This document shows positions 22,901 to 31,873 of a stretch of DNA of 64,000 nucleotides, one piece after another. Location: NCBI GenBank assembly GCA_026874595.1, contig CM049321.1:22497979-22561978 (forward strand), written 5' to 3'. Under the pieces are notes generated by a model. It was not told where the DNA came from. It ran no database searches and was given only the letters and a program-made list of their open reading frames with translations. Each line of letters starts with the position of its first letter. Within the stretch, counting starts at the first letter, position 1. Made by a program: the position numbers and the translations under genes. The stretch is from Sipunculus nudus (taxonomy: Eukaryota; Annelida; Sipuncula; Golfingiida; Sipunculidae).

Positions 22901-23902
22901 TGTAAAATTAAAAAAAAAAACTCCCTTTAGCATGGAATACAACTTGTTCCTACGTAAATCTCGGACGAGGTCGGAAACCGATGGACTTCGATAGGGTCAA
23001 ATCTGCCGAAACGTAATATTGTTGTGAAAACCCGTAACTTTTGAAGTAATGCGCATTGTGTTAAAAAAATGTGTAACAAAACATGTTTGAAACAAGCTTT
23101 TGGGCAAGGTTGACAACTAGTGACCAGGACCAAGATGCTCAAGATTAAATCTGGTGACTTATATGTTTCCCGAAACTCTCTAACTTTTAAGATATTCCTT
23201 ATTTTGTTTCCTCTTATATTTGTTTGTGGCCCGTGGGGTGGGGACATATATCTACTGTTGGTCCTGAAAAAATAAACAGCCATTCTAGTCTTCCAAATTG
23301 GTTGTAGTTGACCATTCCCTGTTGCACAAGGAAATAATAGTATTTCAGATGAAATTATCTCATTGAGACTATTCTCTTTTAATTTCATGTATACTGCTGA
23401 TTTGATTCATCTCAGGTGGCCATTAAACGACTTTTTATACATGTTTATGTTACAGGGTACAAAGCCAAAGTAGTAACTGGTTAGACTACGGCGGATCCGG
23501 AATATGACAAATACCTGGCCCTAATAATATTTCACTCTTACTGATTGCTTCTTGGCATGTCTACAGTGAATACGTTTAAACACAACTGTAATACATATTT
23601 ATTTTACAGGGTACCAAGCACTTGGTGACCTCATAGTAAGCGGTGAAAATCTGGAGGAACCAGATCACGAGGACAAGCGTGTGTTCAGGTGCGTCAATAA
23701 ACTGTTTGTACGAGGAAGCGGCATTTTGCTCTCAAAGCCTTTTGGCGAGGGAATATTTGCCACTACGTTGGAAGACGCAACATCCGGTGATATTTATGAG
23801 CTTGTAGTACCATATGTCCACATAAGAAACACAGTGCACGAAAAGTATGATCGGAGGGAATTGGCCAATATTATGAACAAAAGGCAACTCAGTATTGTTT
23901 GA
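717..23902 (+). CDS. F5/8C-Link-Link-Vps62x2 mosaic protein (5' end outside window), 11 exons
   Basis: Joined exons: 717-861, 1926-1955, 2541-2825, 4214-4492, 7191-7217, 8357-8473, 10456-10590, 11655-11948, 14112-14141, 22606-22866, 23610-23902. The sum is 1896 bp, exactly 632 codons including TGA, with no internal stop. All junctions are GT-AG and phase 1. Visible order: end of an F5/8C (discoidin) domain (residues 1-48), linker, canonical Link domain (59-153), divergent Link-like domain (153-246), linker, first Vps62-like module (about 255-437), linker, second Vps62-like module (447-631). F5/8C and Link domains are known extracellular adhesion and glycosaminoglycan-binding modules; the job of animal Vps62-like domains is not established. 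A secreted or surface role is inferred. The start and any signal peptide lie left of the window. No membrane segment is seen in this part. Exon calls are strong; the Vps62 name is moderately sure and rests on the G-Y-x-A-L-G-D motif. Confidence 0.85.
1521..1678. repeat. Two (TA)n tracts split by 48 bases
   Basis: 1521-1572 and about 1619-1678 are TA dinucleotides, with one interruption in the second. Confidence 0.95.
1926..1955 (+). CDS. Micro-exon 1 (30 bp linker)
   Basis: The acceptor follows a T-rich tract ending TTTTTAAG and the donor is a good G|GTAAGTAAG. It encodes [10 protein letters not shown] plus one base and keeps phase 1 on both sides. It sits between the F5/8C exon and the first Link exon. 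Support comes from frame continuity and the strong donor; RNA evidence would settle it. Confidence 0.6.
   Translation, partial: HLSPGDWMT
2541..2825 (+). CDS. Exon: canonical Link (hyaluronan-binding) domain
   Basis: The whole domain is one phase 1-1 exon. It shows the Link signature: aromatic start GFFYID, then [37 protein letters not shown], then TDCVGEAG and YFGAYCARP. The four Link cysteines (AKC, ELC, TDC, AYC) and the GWLSDGSV core are all present. In vertebrates such domains bind hyaluronan. Hyaluronan is not established in most invertebrates, so the ligand here may be another glycosaminoglycan (inference). The donor CAG|GTTCGT is weaker than the others. Confidence 0.9.
4214..4492 (+). 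CDS. Exon: divergent second Link-like domain
   Basis: A phase 1-1 exon of nearly the same length as the first Link exon (279 against 285 bp). It keeps the start GGGLFYHKW, the helix motif [18 protein letters not shown] and four cysteines at Link-like positions (LEC, SSC, LNC, IFC). It also has an extra pair, WHC and LRC. The GWLSDGSV core is replaced by [11 protein letters not shown], so the ligand-binding loop is not conserved. Relationship to Link is inferred from length, phase, C-x3-GARLA and cysteine spacing. Confidence 0.7.
4886..4988. repeat. G14 run followed by (TA)n microsatellite
   Basis: G run at 4886-4899, then TA dinucleotides at about 4935-4988. A G16 run follows at 5115-5130. 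Confidence 0.95.
7191..7217 (+). CDS. Micro-exon 2 (27 bp linker)
   Basis: The acceptor is TTTATTTTCAG and the donor is G|GTAATA. It encodes VLAVGMVPA with phase 1 on both sides, between the second Link exon and the first Vps62-like exons. It is small and hydrophobic. It is called on splice sites and frame only. Confidence 0.5.
8357..8473 (+). CDS. Exon: first Vps62-like module, part 1
   Basis: The acceptor is GGTTTTGCAG and the donor is AA|GTAAGT. It is open in phase 1-1, encoding [20 protein letters not shown], then [19 protein letters not shown]. No motif is decisive on its own. It is placed in the module because it lies directly before the exons carrying the recognisable Vps62 core. Confidence 0.65.
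8980..10390. repeat. Degenerate A/C-rich minisatellite-like array
   Basis: About 1.4 kb of imperfect repeats of roughly 45-55 bp around the theme ACCAACTAATAnGAAGACAAA ... CACGAAATCAnTAACC. Copies are easy to see near 9520, 9630, 10090 and 10250. The + strand is strongly A+C skewed with little T or G. The array ends just before the exon at 10456. Confidence 0.75.
10456..10590 (+). CDS. Exon: first Vps62-like module, part 2
   Basis: The acceptor is CACGCAG and the donor is G|GTAAGA. It reads [19 protein letters not shown] and ends [12 protein letters not shown]. The ending corresponds to the 'x-W-x-P-x-P-x-G' that precedes G-Y-x-A-L-G-D in Vps62-like proteins, with His replacing the usual Trp/Arg region. 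It lies directly after a 1.4-kb degenerate A/C-rich repeat array. Confidence 0.7.
11655..11948 (+). CDS. Exon: first Vps62-like module, part 3 (GYIALGDVV core)
   Basis: The acceptor is ATCATCAAG and the donor is G|GTAGGT. It begins [13 protein letters not shown], then [16 protein letters not shown] and [11 protein letters not shown]. The G-Y-x-A-L-G-D-V-V block followed by x-F-R-C-V is the hallmark of the Vps62 family. The split inside the first Gly codon is identical to that of the last exon of the gene, so the two modules arose by duplication. Confidence 0.8.
12364..12717. mobile_element. Candidate MITE with imperfect terminal inverted repeats
   Basis: The left end begins TAAAGCTGCGGTTACTGGGC. 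The right end, read on the other strand, begins TTAAGCTGTGTCGAGTACCG, then GGTGCGGTATG. Inside are further inverted blocks (GCGGTATGAGAT near 12386; TCTCATACCGC near 12592) and repeated GCATA/GCGATAT words. It has no coding capacity. It looks like a short non-autonomous DNA transposon with palindromic structure. Confidence 0.55.
14112..14141 (+). CDS. Micro-exon 3 (30 bp linker)
   Basis: The acceptor is CATGTTCCAG and the donor is T|GTAAGTCGC. It encodes [10 protein letters not shown] plus one base, phase 1 on both sides. It links the two Vps62-like modules. The following intron (14142-22605) is the largest in the gene and holds the retroelements. Confidence 0.55.
14890..16790 (+). pseudogene. 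DIRS-like gag ORF, frameshifted
   Basis: It starts with a cysteine-rich motif typical of DIRS/Ngaro gag: [20 protein letters not shown], followed by C and H residues and a W-rich stretch. The frame then shifts near the G12 run at 15154-15165 and the C23 run at 15530-15552, shifts again near 16190, and has an in-frame stop at 16414-16416. Later recognisable parts are [20 protein letters not shown] and the Arg/Ser/Pro-rich tail near 16620-16740, as expected for the nucleic-acid-binding end of gag. Not translatable as one protein. Confidence 0.6.
17142..18433 (+). pseudogene. DIRS-type tyrosine recombinase, frameshifted, with internal tandem duplication
   Basis: N-terminal part: [16 protein letters not shown] and, in another frame, [20 protein letters not shown], as in the SAM-like domain. 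Catalytic part: [20 protein letters not shown], holding the first active-site Arg, then [19 protein letters not shown] with the H-x-x-R box, then FTQFYLKDV with the nucleophilic Tyr. It lies in at least three frames, with breaks near 17330, 17500 and 17760 and at the G18 run (17836-17853). The region from just after H-x-x-R through the Tyr is duplicated in tandem. Tyrosine recombinases insert the circular cDNA of DIRS elements; this copy is dead. Confidence 0.75.
18013..18326 (+). repeat. 156-bp in-frame tandem duplication within the recombinase
   Basis: GCTATCGCCTCATCCTTCGC occurs at 18013 and again at 18169. The two 156-bp copies look identical through TGGTTGCCGC (18161-18170 and 18317-18326). 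The unit is 52 codons and keeps frame. The second copy carries the Tyr motif but not the H-x-x-R box. Confidence 0.95.
18499..18850. repeat. Three copies of a terminal-type repeat in +/-/+ orientation
   Basis: CATTAATACAGAAAACGCTC lies at about 18500-18519. Its inverse, ending GAGCTTTTCTGTATTA, ends near 18617. A direct copy, CATTAATACAGAAAAGCTCA, starts near 18793 and continues to the word ATTCACGGGGAG, which is inverted at 18562-18575. A C17 run (18542-18558) lies in the first loop. This resembles the inverted terminal repeat plus internal complementary region of DIRS elements. Confidence 0.75.
18823..19890 (-). pseudogene. Decayed reverse transcriptase (stand-alone type, not LINE or DIRS)
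   Basis: Read on the minus strand from about 19880 downwards, in several frames: [84 protein letters not shown]; then the last open part [19 protein letters not shown] and [16 protein letters not shown]. These match the order of an RT family common in marine invertebrates, with the motifs 'F-V-x-A-D-K-T', 'T-x-K-x-H-K', 'R-L-I-N-P', 'F-D-I-x-x-F-Y-P-S', 'L-D-V-T-x-N-L'. Family recall is from memory. The catalytic 'DD' motif is not preserved here. It abuts the DIRS repeats at about 18.8 kb. Confidence 0.65.
19900..22605. other. Rest of intron 9: no gene seen
   Basis: AT-rich sequence with short relict-looking patches but no conserved coding segment that I could recognise on either strand. Confidence 0.5.
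22606..22866 (+). CDS. Exon: second Vps62-like module, N-terminal half
   Basis: The acceptor is TCTCTTTTCAG and the donor is G|GTACGT. It encodes [19 protein letters not shown], then [18 protein letters not shown], then [12 protein letters not shown] and SANCGVG. 'I-W-K-P-V-x-x-D-G-x-x-x-L-G' matches the first Vps62 half, and the exon ends exactly before the second G-Y-x-A-L-G-D. Confidence 0.8.
23610..23902 (+). CDS. Last exon: second Vps62-like module core and stop
   Basis: The acceptor is ATTTTACAG. It starts [18 protein letters not shown], followed by [14 protein letters not shown]. After that core comes a charged tail ending [11 protein letters not shown] and TGA at 23900-23902. AATAAA follows at 23991-23996 and again at 24078-24083, so the transcript end is probably near 24.0-24.1 kb. 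Confidence 0.85.
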
Positions 23903-23990
23903 AGATCTCCATAACACGTATTGCCAATGTTATGCATTAAAGACAGTCAAAATTGTTTGGTAGGGCTTCGTGACAGACGTTTGCAGATAA

Positions 23991-23996
23991 AATAAA
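23991..23996 (+). promoter_or_regulatory. Candidate poly(A) signal of the mosaic gene
   Basis: AATAAA 89 bases after the TGA; a second AATAAA is at 24078-24083. Both are plausible. Confidence 0.5.
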
Positions 23997-25410
23997 CAAA
24001 ATGAGGACCAATATTGTTTAGACAGGTGTCAAGATGCAAACGTCATAATATTATGAAGAACAGGAAATCAGTATGCAAATAAAGGAAATCACCCTACTTA
24101 TAATACAGGGTGATAATATGTAAAGATGTGCCAGAACATGGCATTGGGAAGGTAGAATTTGTTTAAATTATTAGTGGATTAAAAAAAATTAAATCAATTT
24201 GTTCTTTTACTTCATCTGTCATCGACACGCTTATCATATAGCTTGATTGACTGTAACAGTAATATAATAGAAAGCATGACAACTAGAAATAATTAACGGC
24301 TTATGGGGTGTCAGTATTTTTTATTAACACATATATATGCATCGACACGCTTATTGCATGCTCACGCAAATGTCCTGAGGGTTAAAGAACTTAAATATGC
24401 TTTGTATGTGTACATATTATGTACACTCCTTACCGATGGTTTGTAATTATAACATCAGGGGAACCAGACAAATGTGAGCGTCGTATCGCATTGTTAACCC
24501 AGGCGGGGAAAAATAAAAAAAAAAAAAAAACAATATTTTGCATAATTTGTGTTAGCGATGATACACACTGACCTTTGGGCATTTATTAAGTTGTTGTTTC
24601 GGGCATTTATTTTGGAGAAGACATCCAATAAACATTAACCAATAATTTTATATGTGTTTGTTGTTTGGTTGCATGTTCATTTTACCTGTCATTGATTCAC
24701 TCCTGGTACCATTTTAATTGTATTGGAAATGACGGCACGATAATTGTATGGACTCAAATTGCCTAATAGCCTAAAGGATAAAGGTATCTACTAACAGTTC
24801 TTTCTGAAACCGTTTTCTTTCTCTAGCACATACATTCACAGAGGCTCTTACCGGGCGCGATCACGGTTGCAATATATGAACATGACGCGCATGAAATCTA
24901 GTGTTTGTAACGTGCGACTTCGAAAATCAAGATTTTTCAAGCTTCCAAACCATGTTTTTTTCCATGTTTCATCCTTGTTTCTTCTCCTTGTTTGGAAATT
25001 TCACGCATGCGCAAGATCGGACATCTGATTATGCGGTTTTGTTATGGTAAACAGACACAGATGGACTGTGTTTACTCGCACACGAAACTATAACAGCGTA
25101 AAAAACTCGTAAAAAATCTTAATTGGGGTAAGCAAGTCCGTGTGCCGGTATAGTGTTAATCAGGACCTTTTTGTATTCAGCTTGAATCTAGTCACATATT
25201 GCATATATTATTGAACATGTTTATGTACTTTTAAAGACAGAGTAAATATAACAGCAGTCTCAAAGCAGAAAGGACATTATATTACCAAGCACTACATTAT
25301 AAACTCAGCAGTATAGCACACCTAACGTAAGTGGTACCATCAGACAGCTTGAGACGTCGACATAGAAGGCTTTTGTTGGACCAGAGGTTTCATTAATTTT
25401 ACAATCAGCA

Positions 25411-25440
25411 GGGCCGGATCCAGGATTTAGGAAAAGGGGA
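25411..25440 (+). repeat. Dispersed repeat piece, shared with 43161-43193
   Basis: GGATCCAGGATTTAGGAAAA followed by GGGG here matches, inverted, CCCCTTTTCCAAAATCCCTG then ATCC at 43163-43186. It is a short fragment of a dispersed family. Confidence 0.5.
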
Positions 25441-27855
25441 GTCAAACAAGTAGACGTAATGTCAAAATAAGAAAAGGTCCCAGGTCTGGAAACGGGGGGG
25501 GGGGGGGGGTCAAAGCGGCGAAAAAATGGGTTGAAATCGTTATAAAGGTTGGAGCGGCGTAAACAGGGGTTGCAGACCCCGTCGACCCCCCCCCCCCCCC
25601 CCCATCCCCGGCACCCGTTCGTATCAGAAAAGAAAAGACAGCCTGATACGAAAATTATCCCCTGTAACAGTGTGTCCACAGCCCGGTGCATCATAAAACT
25701 TCGAAAAAAGACTAGCCGAAATTTCGACCACCTCATACTTACGACCATTTTTTATTGTCCCTGTAAAAGTGATTTAAACTTTAAAATTAGGATAACGTTT
25801 ATTTTTGCTTTTACTCTGTCCCACCAACCTGTGTTCATATTATTTAGGACTAATGTTCTTTAAAGTATATATTTAAAAAAATATCATCGAAACATGCATA
25901 TGGCAGTGGTTGGCAAATGTGGCAACGAAGGATTTTTTTTTACAATAAATCTCCAGTTTCTGATACAACTATCAGTGCTCTTTACAAACTCTGAAAGATC
26001 TAATGTGCCCCTGCATGAGTTGCCATATTTATGTTAAGAGCGTTTACATTACTTCATCCAGCCACTAGTTCTCAACGGAGGTTTTTTTTTCGTCTGGCAA
26101 ATGATCCTGACCGCAATATTGAGTCATGTTGTGAACAACACTCACTTTCAATACGCTTACACAGCATAACAATGTGACGAGAACCAAAGAGAAAACTGTT
26201 CTAACTATTATATTAATCATCAAAATTATATGCTTTTGACATTGGAACACGTTTCAAAGATGCAACTAAGGCAATAAAATATAAATGGCCATTCACCTAT
26301 AAAAGGCACTTTATACACGAAGGTTTTATATTCGCTACAGTTTCACTTCAAGAATATCGCGTATCTTCCTCTCGGTCTCCACCATGTGTCGCTTCGCCAG
26401 GTACAGTCGAACATGTATAATCAGACAACCAGTAGGGCTGGTCAAAAGTGGTCTTAACTGACAGGTGGTATTAAAGGACAGGCTTTATTTAATCTTTTCT
26501 TTATTTTTAATTATACACTACGTATATATGACATATAATCAGATATGGGGTAATAGTAATAAGCAAAAGTAATAGTAATAGACTATATGCTTTTTTCTAA
26601 ATAACAGTAATAGTAATAGTTATAAAAACAGAAGGCAAAGTAATTGAGTAAAACATATTACTTTCTGTCACTTCCTATGACCTACTTAGCATTATAAGCA
26701 AATAATGCTGGAAGGCCTCAATCTGGGATGTGCCTATTGTTTAGGCAAGCGGGGACAAGCTGTAATACAGGTGCATGGTGACCACGGGTGTTAATTACAT
26801 AAGAGTTCTGGACAGAGCAGGTCTCAGCCAAATAAGCTCCCTGGCACCAACTCACTTGTGATTGCTTAAACATGGATAAAAAGGCATGTTTGCTGTTAAG
26901 AGATAAATTGCTGATTATTTTTGTGACATGTACATCATATCTCACAACAATGAATCCGTATGCATATTCTGAAATGCACCAAGACTTGTTTTCATCAGCT
27001 AGTTGGCATTTAATGATCCAGATTTTATCACAAAATTATCATGCTGGTTTTTAAACACAGACAATTCGGATATTGACATACTGAGAGCATTTCTCACACC
27101 TGAAGAATGGGAAATGATAAAGGAGATTTCTGCAGTGAAAATTTAAAGGATGCGCCTGAGGAAAACAGGCCATGCATGCTACCAATATTATAAAGTTTAC
27201 CACCTCCTTGTCCATACACAAGATGTCCATTTGCAATGAAAAAATATGGCGTCATATACAAAGATATACACCCCAAAGGTAGGGTATTCCTGTCTCCTGT
27301 TTGGTTCTGTCAAGAATGTTGATGTAAACAGTATTTTATTGAATATATCAATGGGGATTGGGAAACAGCTAGGGCATAGTCCTATATTATCGCAAGAGGA
27401 AACCCCAGGGGAAATACTGTGAAGATAAAAAGTTAACCTTAAAACCTGAACTTCATTATGTAATATGTTACACTAATGAATATGCAAGGGGGTGATCTCT
27501 AAGTGCTATATTTTATGCAGTACTGATATGGTATAATGCATGCTTCAATATAATGAATAATAACACTGAATGATTAGATAAGATATAGTACTTCATTAGT
27601 CTCTTTTCAAGGAAATCGCATTGTCTTATAATTCATATAAATATAATCGGTACTTATTATTATTATTGTTTCCTTTTTACGTTCACAAATCTGCACATTA
27701 CCGATGTCTGCACATAAAACGAAATAATAAAAATAATAATAATAATAATAAAAGTTATCATTATTGTTATAAATAAATAAATAGTATTACATTTAGTAAA
27801 ATTATTATTACGGAAATTTATATATTAATTTATTCATATTCTTTATTCTTCTTCT

Positions 27856-27857
<2 letters not shown>

Positions 27858-27898
<41 letters not shown>
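27858..27898. repeat. (TA)n microsatellite
   Basis: Uninterrupted TA dinucleotides in an AT-rich stretch. Confidence 0.95.
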
Positions 27899-27902
<4 letters not shown>

Positions 27903-28147
27903 AGTCATGCATAGCACATAACATGCATGTGAATCATTACCGTGCCCCATACAGTGCAAAGTTCATATTCCAGTAAAAATGGCATTAGCTGTCTTTATGA
28001 AACCACAAAAATGCAAGTAGTATAATACATGCCCATATGTATTTTATGGTCATTTCGTTTTTATCGCACAAACTCTCTTGCTATTATCAGATTTGTCTCA
28101 TGTCCTGCCTCTGTCAAAATTCTATTTTTTACTGAAGTGTTTAGGAT

Positions 28148-28153
28148 TTTATT
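28148..28153 (-). promoter_or_regulatory. Candidate poly(A) signal of lectin-like gene 1
   Basis: AATAAA on the minus strand, about 100 bases past the TAA at 28257-28255. Confidence 0.45.
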
Positions 28154-28254
28154 GCCATCATCGAGATGAAGGTCATGCTCACGTCAGCAGCATCTGTATC
28201 TTTAGTTAAAACGTCTACATCCTTATATGACGGTAACCGTTTGTTTGTCATTTT

Positions 28255-29258
28255 TTAAAACAATTTTGCTGGCTTTTCACAAAGCACTGCTTGTCTTCTA
28301 TACGTTTTTACTTTAAACCATTCAAAGTAGTTATTGAAATAGATATAGACACCACTATGGTGTAAAACTCGCCCCCATTTGAAATATTCTATTCTTGCTC
28401 CGGTGCTGTTCCAAATCCAGACGCCATCATTTCTCAGCCGCCCTGAAGTCCAATAGCCGGCCCAGTTCCAGGCAAGTGAAGGATCTATAAAATTAGGATC
28501 AATATGGAATGGTTTCTTTAAGGAATCTAAAGTTAAAGATGAATCACAAATTCAAACAAACAGTTTTACATTCTGCAAAATCGAACAACATTTGTGCCGT
28601 GTGGCACTGATTTCTACTTTATTAATTTTTATTAAGAAAGTTTTGTACTTTTTTCTTTACATTTTTTACTTGTTTTCGTTACATCCAGAGAGGATGCATT
28701 GGGGATGGCTGTAATACCAGGAAACCAGGGAGGGGGCGTGCTTTGGATAGGGGGAGACTGTTAGTTCGAGGTTTGGGAAAAGGAAAGAGAGGAGCGGAAA
28801 CAGAGGTCGAATCTGAGATATGGAAAAATAATAAAATACTCAACAATAATAACATCATATTAAATAAACACACTGGTAGATATGTTAAGGCAGCGGTGCT
28901 GTTTTTAGACATTTTAGACATTTTTAGGTGGTCTTTAAATCAGGTTCCACAAAATAACACAATGTTCATTCTCGCTTAAGAATTTAATTGCTTAATGCCA
29001 AGTTGCAAGAAAAAAATAAATAAAATGATAACAAATACATAATTTACTCACTATTAACGTAAAAGTTGTTCTTTTTTATTACTCCCTTTATGTGCGCCAT
29101 CTCATGTTCGTCTTCTATGCTGACCAACTTTGAGCCTATATTCTCACATTTTCGTGCGGCTTCAAATACAGAAATTATTGTCTTCTTGTCGAATCTATAA
29201 CACGATCTTATACCAAGAGCATTATGTGGATATCCAAAGCCCTCAGGGCATACATTTC
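28255..29258 (-). CDS. C-type lectin-like domain gene 1, last two exons
   Basis: Exon 29258-29052 and exon 28484-28255, both starting phase 1; the second ends in TAA. The joined frame is open. It begins CPEGFGYPHN ... SCYRFDKKT (the N-terminal Cys pair of long-form lectin domains), then FEAARKCENIGSKLVSIEDE (first core Cys). The next exon has WNWAGYWTSGRLRNDGVWIW, FKWGRVLHHSGVYIY and RRQAVLCEKPAKLF. The first and last core cysteines are present; the middle disulfide pair and the EPN/QPD and WND calcium motifs are absent. A secreted, probably calcium-independent recognition role is inferred. Upstream exons with signal peptide were not found. AATAAA on the minus strand lies at 28153-28148, about 100 bases after the stop. 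Confidence 0.8.
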
Positions 29259-31609
29259 CTGAAAAGAAAGTTCCAATTAAAGTATAAACTTATGATCCGA
29301 TAAGATTTATCAGACTTAATTAAAGCACGAATTGGTACACGGGGTTTGTTACAATAAAGGTAGGTTATGTATGTTAAGTAAACGCAGTAACATGTGTGCG
29401 TTACTGCGGTAATCATTTTCCGACAAAATTGAAACAATTGTACATAATCCAATTACTGGGCCTAATTCTTGTATAATGTTATTGCATCAGGCCCCTGGAT
29501 CTTAGAAAATGGTGCTTCAGGTCCCAGGCTCAGGTATCAAAATCTTCTGAGAAAGCAAGAAAAATGTTCACATAACCTTCGCATGCAGAAGAAGGGAAGA
29601 AAACGACGGGAAGGGCAATTTCCGGCGCCGTCATATTAATTGTATGTTATTATATAACCCAGATAGTTTAGGCAATTTTCAAATGCGTACGCGTGGGTAC
29701 CATGCGCACCCCATCTGAATCGGCCCCTGTCATATTGATCAGGGATTCCTTGGGTTAAAAATAGGAATTATTCAAAAAAGATGTTGGTTTACAACCACAG
29801 GCTGGCTTAATCCATTTAAGCCATGGACCAGAAAGCAAAACCAATTACTCAGTTAGGGATTTTACGTGGTGATATTGTTGTATACCTAAAGGTGCATTCT
29901 TTCAGAATCCGGTAGTTTGCCGGTCAGCATAGGTGATTTGGCCTTATACGCCCCAGTTTTGAATATTCATGCATATTGAAACTGCTGTTCGCATTTTAAG
30001 TTATCATCAAAGTTACCCATTGGCTCCGTCTAGGCCGCCATGTTGAATATTTAATGAAAAAGTTGTTTCTCCTAAGTTTTATTTATATATTTCAAAAGTA
30101 AAAAGAGTCTAACCTGTACTATTTCATGCTAACTTAAAGAGAAATTACATAATTACTCATGCATTTCATTTAAGATTTATATTGAATTTGACTGTGTGAG
30201 CTGCTTTTTCTGAATTTTAATGAACAGAAGCGGATCCAGGGAGAGGATCAAGGGTGATTTCTGTTCAATTTTTGCTTTCGACCCCCACCCACTTTCCTGA
30301 CATGGGCACATTTTTAGGTTTTGTTATTAGTCCTCCTGTGTTAGACACCTCTTTTTCCTTAATCCTGAATGCATCCTTGAATGAGATACTAGCTTCGTCA
30401 TTACCATAAAAATATGACCAAAATAAGAATAGATTACACTGCAAATGTGATTTCCATGCCAAGAATTGACACTGAATAATACGTTTATCCAGCATAAGCA
30501 AGAACAGAACAGAGCAGATCATGAGAAGTATTTTAGTGTAAAAAAGTGTTTGTTTTTGTTGGCCGCCTTGTTTAACATATAACTAGCTGTCTACAGCATG
30601 TGTATTCTTGAATAATTCCTTCAAATATGATATGTCTGATATATGTGATCATAGGTTGTTCGGGTCAAGGGATGCAATTGTCATTGTTAATGATTGATGA
30701 AATTTTAACAACGGAATCAGTTAAAACTTAACCGATGTCGTTTAAACTGGCATGTCTTCATTTGGTGGAAAAGTTGTGTCTGTGATATTGTTGTGGAAAA
30801 TCCATGAACATAAATGTTATTACTTCAAGAAAAACACGAATTTCGTGCGTTTTCACTTGACTACCTGTCTACCACTCGATATGAACCCACATCAGCAGTC
30901 TGGGGTGTTCTCTTTGGTGTTTAATTGAAATAAATGTACTTTTATTATAAAAAACAAAGGTGTACTATTCACTTTAGAAGGCAATCGTAACATTTTTACT
31001 CTAAATGAATGCTCCCTCATTGATATACCCCCCCCCCCAACATAAAATGACCTGACAATTGACATTCGTCTTATACACACGGTCGTCTAATACACGCACA
31101 AACACGGTAATGTCAGACCTTCAAGGTGCAGGGTGACCCCCATCATCCGCATCATCTTAACCAATGAGACCTTGGATTCTCTGGAGTTATAACAGTAATT
31201 TCTACAATGGCAGGTGCTGTTCCTCCTGCCAACAGCACCCCTTTCCTCTCCAAGAAGAGCTATTAGAATAAAATAAGTGAAGGCAATACTGTATCTGAAT
31301 TTATATTCGGTACGCTGAAATTTTGCGATTTTTTTTTTCATTTCGAATATTACGCGAGGGCTTCATTTACAAGATTTTACCAGAATCTATACGTTCTATG
31401 TAAACTAGTTATCTTAAATGAAATATGAATTATGCAAAAAAAAAAAAGAAAATGAAATAACGATCTCTATAAATTATAATATAACAAATTACAGACTATC
31501 TTTTCTGTTAGTTTATTTTTATGTTTAACATTCTAATAAGACTAGCTAGACAGTGATGTATTTCAATGCATAATTTAATGTTCGATAATTCTCCATTTAG
31601 CAGCTTGGA

Positions 31610-31611
<2 letters not shown>

Positions 31612-31650
<39 letters not shown>
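31612..31650. repeat. (CA)n microsatellite
   Basis: CA dinucleotides with one CGCA variant just after. Confidence 0.95.
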
Positions 31651-31656
<6 letters not shown>

Positions 31657-31809
31657 CATAGGCTATTCATCGATTAGGAGCAATATTACCTGCAAGTACG
31701 ATATATGTTACATCAAGTTTGTTGACCATTTTACACCACTGTGTCCTAATGCTTGTTCAATATATTCCAATATTCTGAAAAAAATCAACATTTTGAAAAA
31801 CTGTCACGG

Positions 31810-31811
<2 letters not shown>

Positions 31812-31871
<60 letters not shown>
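31812..31871. repeat. (TA)n microsatellite
   Basis: Uninterrupted TA dinucleotides. Confidence 0.95.

Positions 31872-31873
<2 letters not shown>

Larger units (their letters stand above)
23903..28250. other. Intergenic stretch: repeats only
   Basis: It contains the 3' UTR of the mosaic gene, an A-rich run near 24513-24530, a G16/C18 inverted pair at 25494-25603, a dispersed-repeat piece at 25411-25440, (TAA)-rich DNA near 27720-27780 and a (TA)n tract at 27858-27898. No exon that I can support. Confidence 0.5.

Noticed and set aside
27050-27150. Short open stretch IDILRAFLTPEEWEMIKEI, reminiscent of a hAT transposase
   Set aside because: Too short, with stops on both sides and no other transposase motif nearby.
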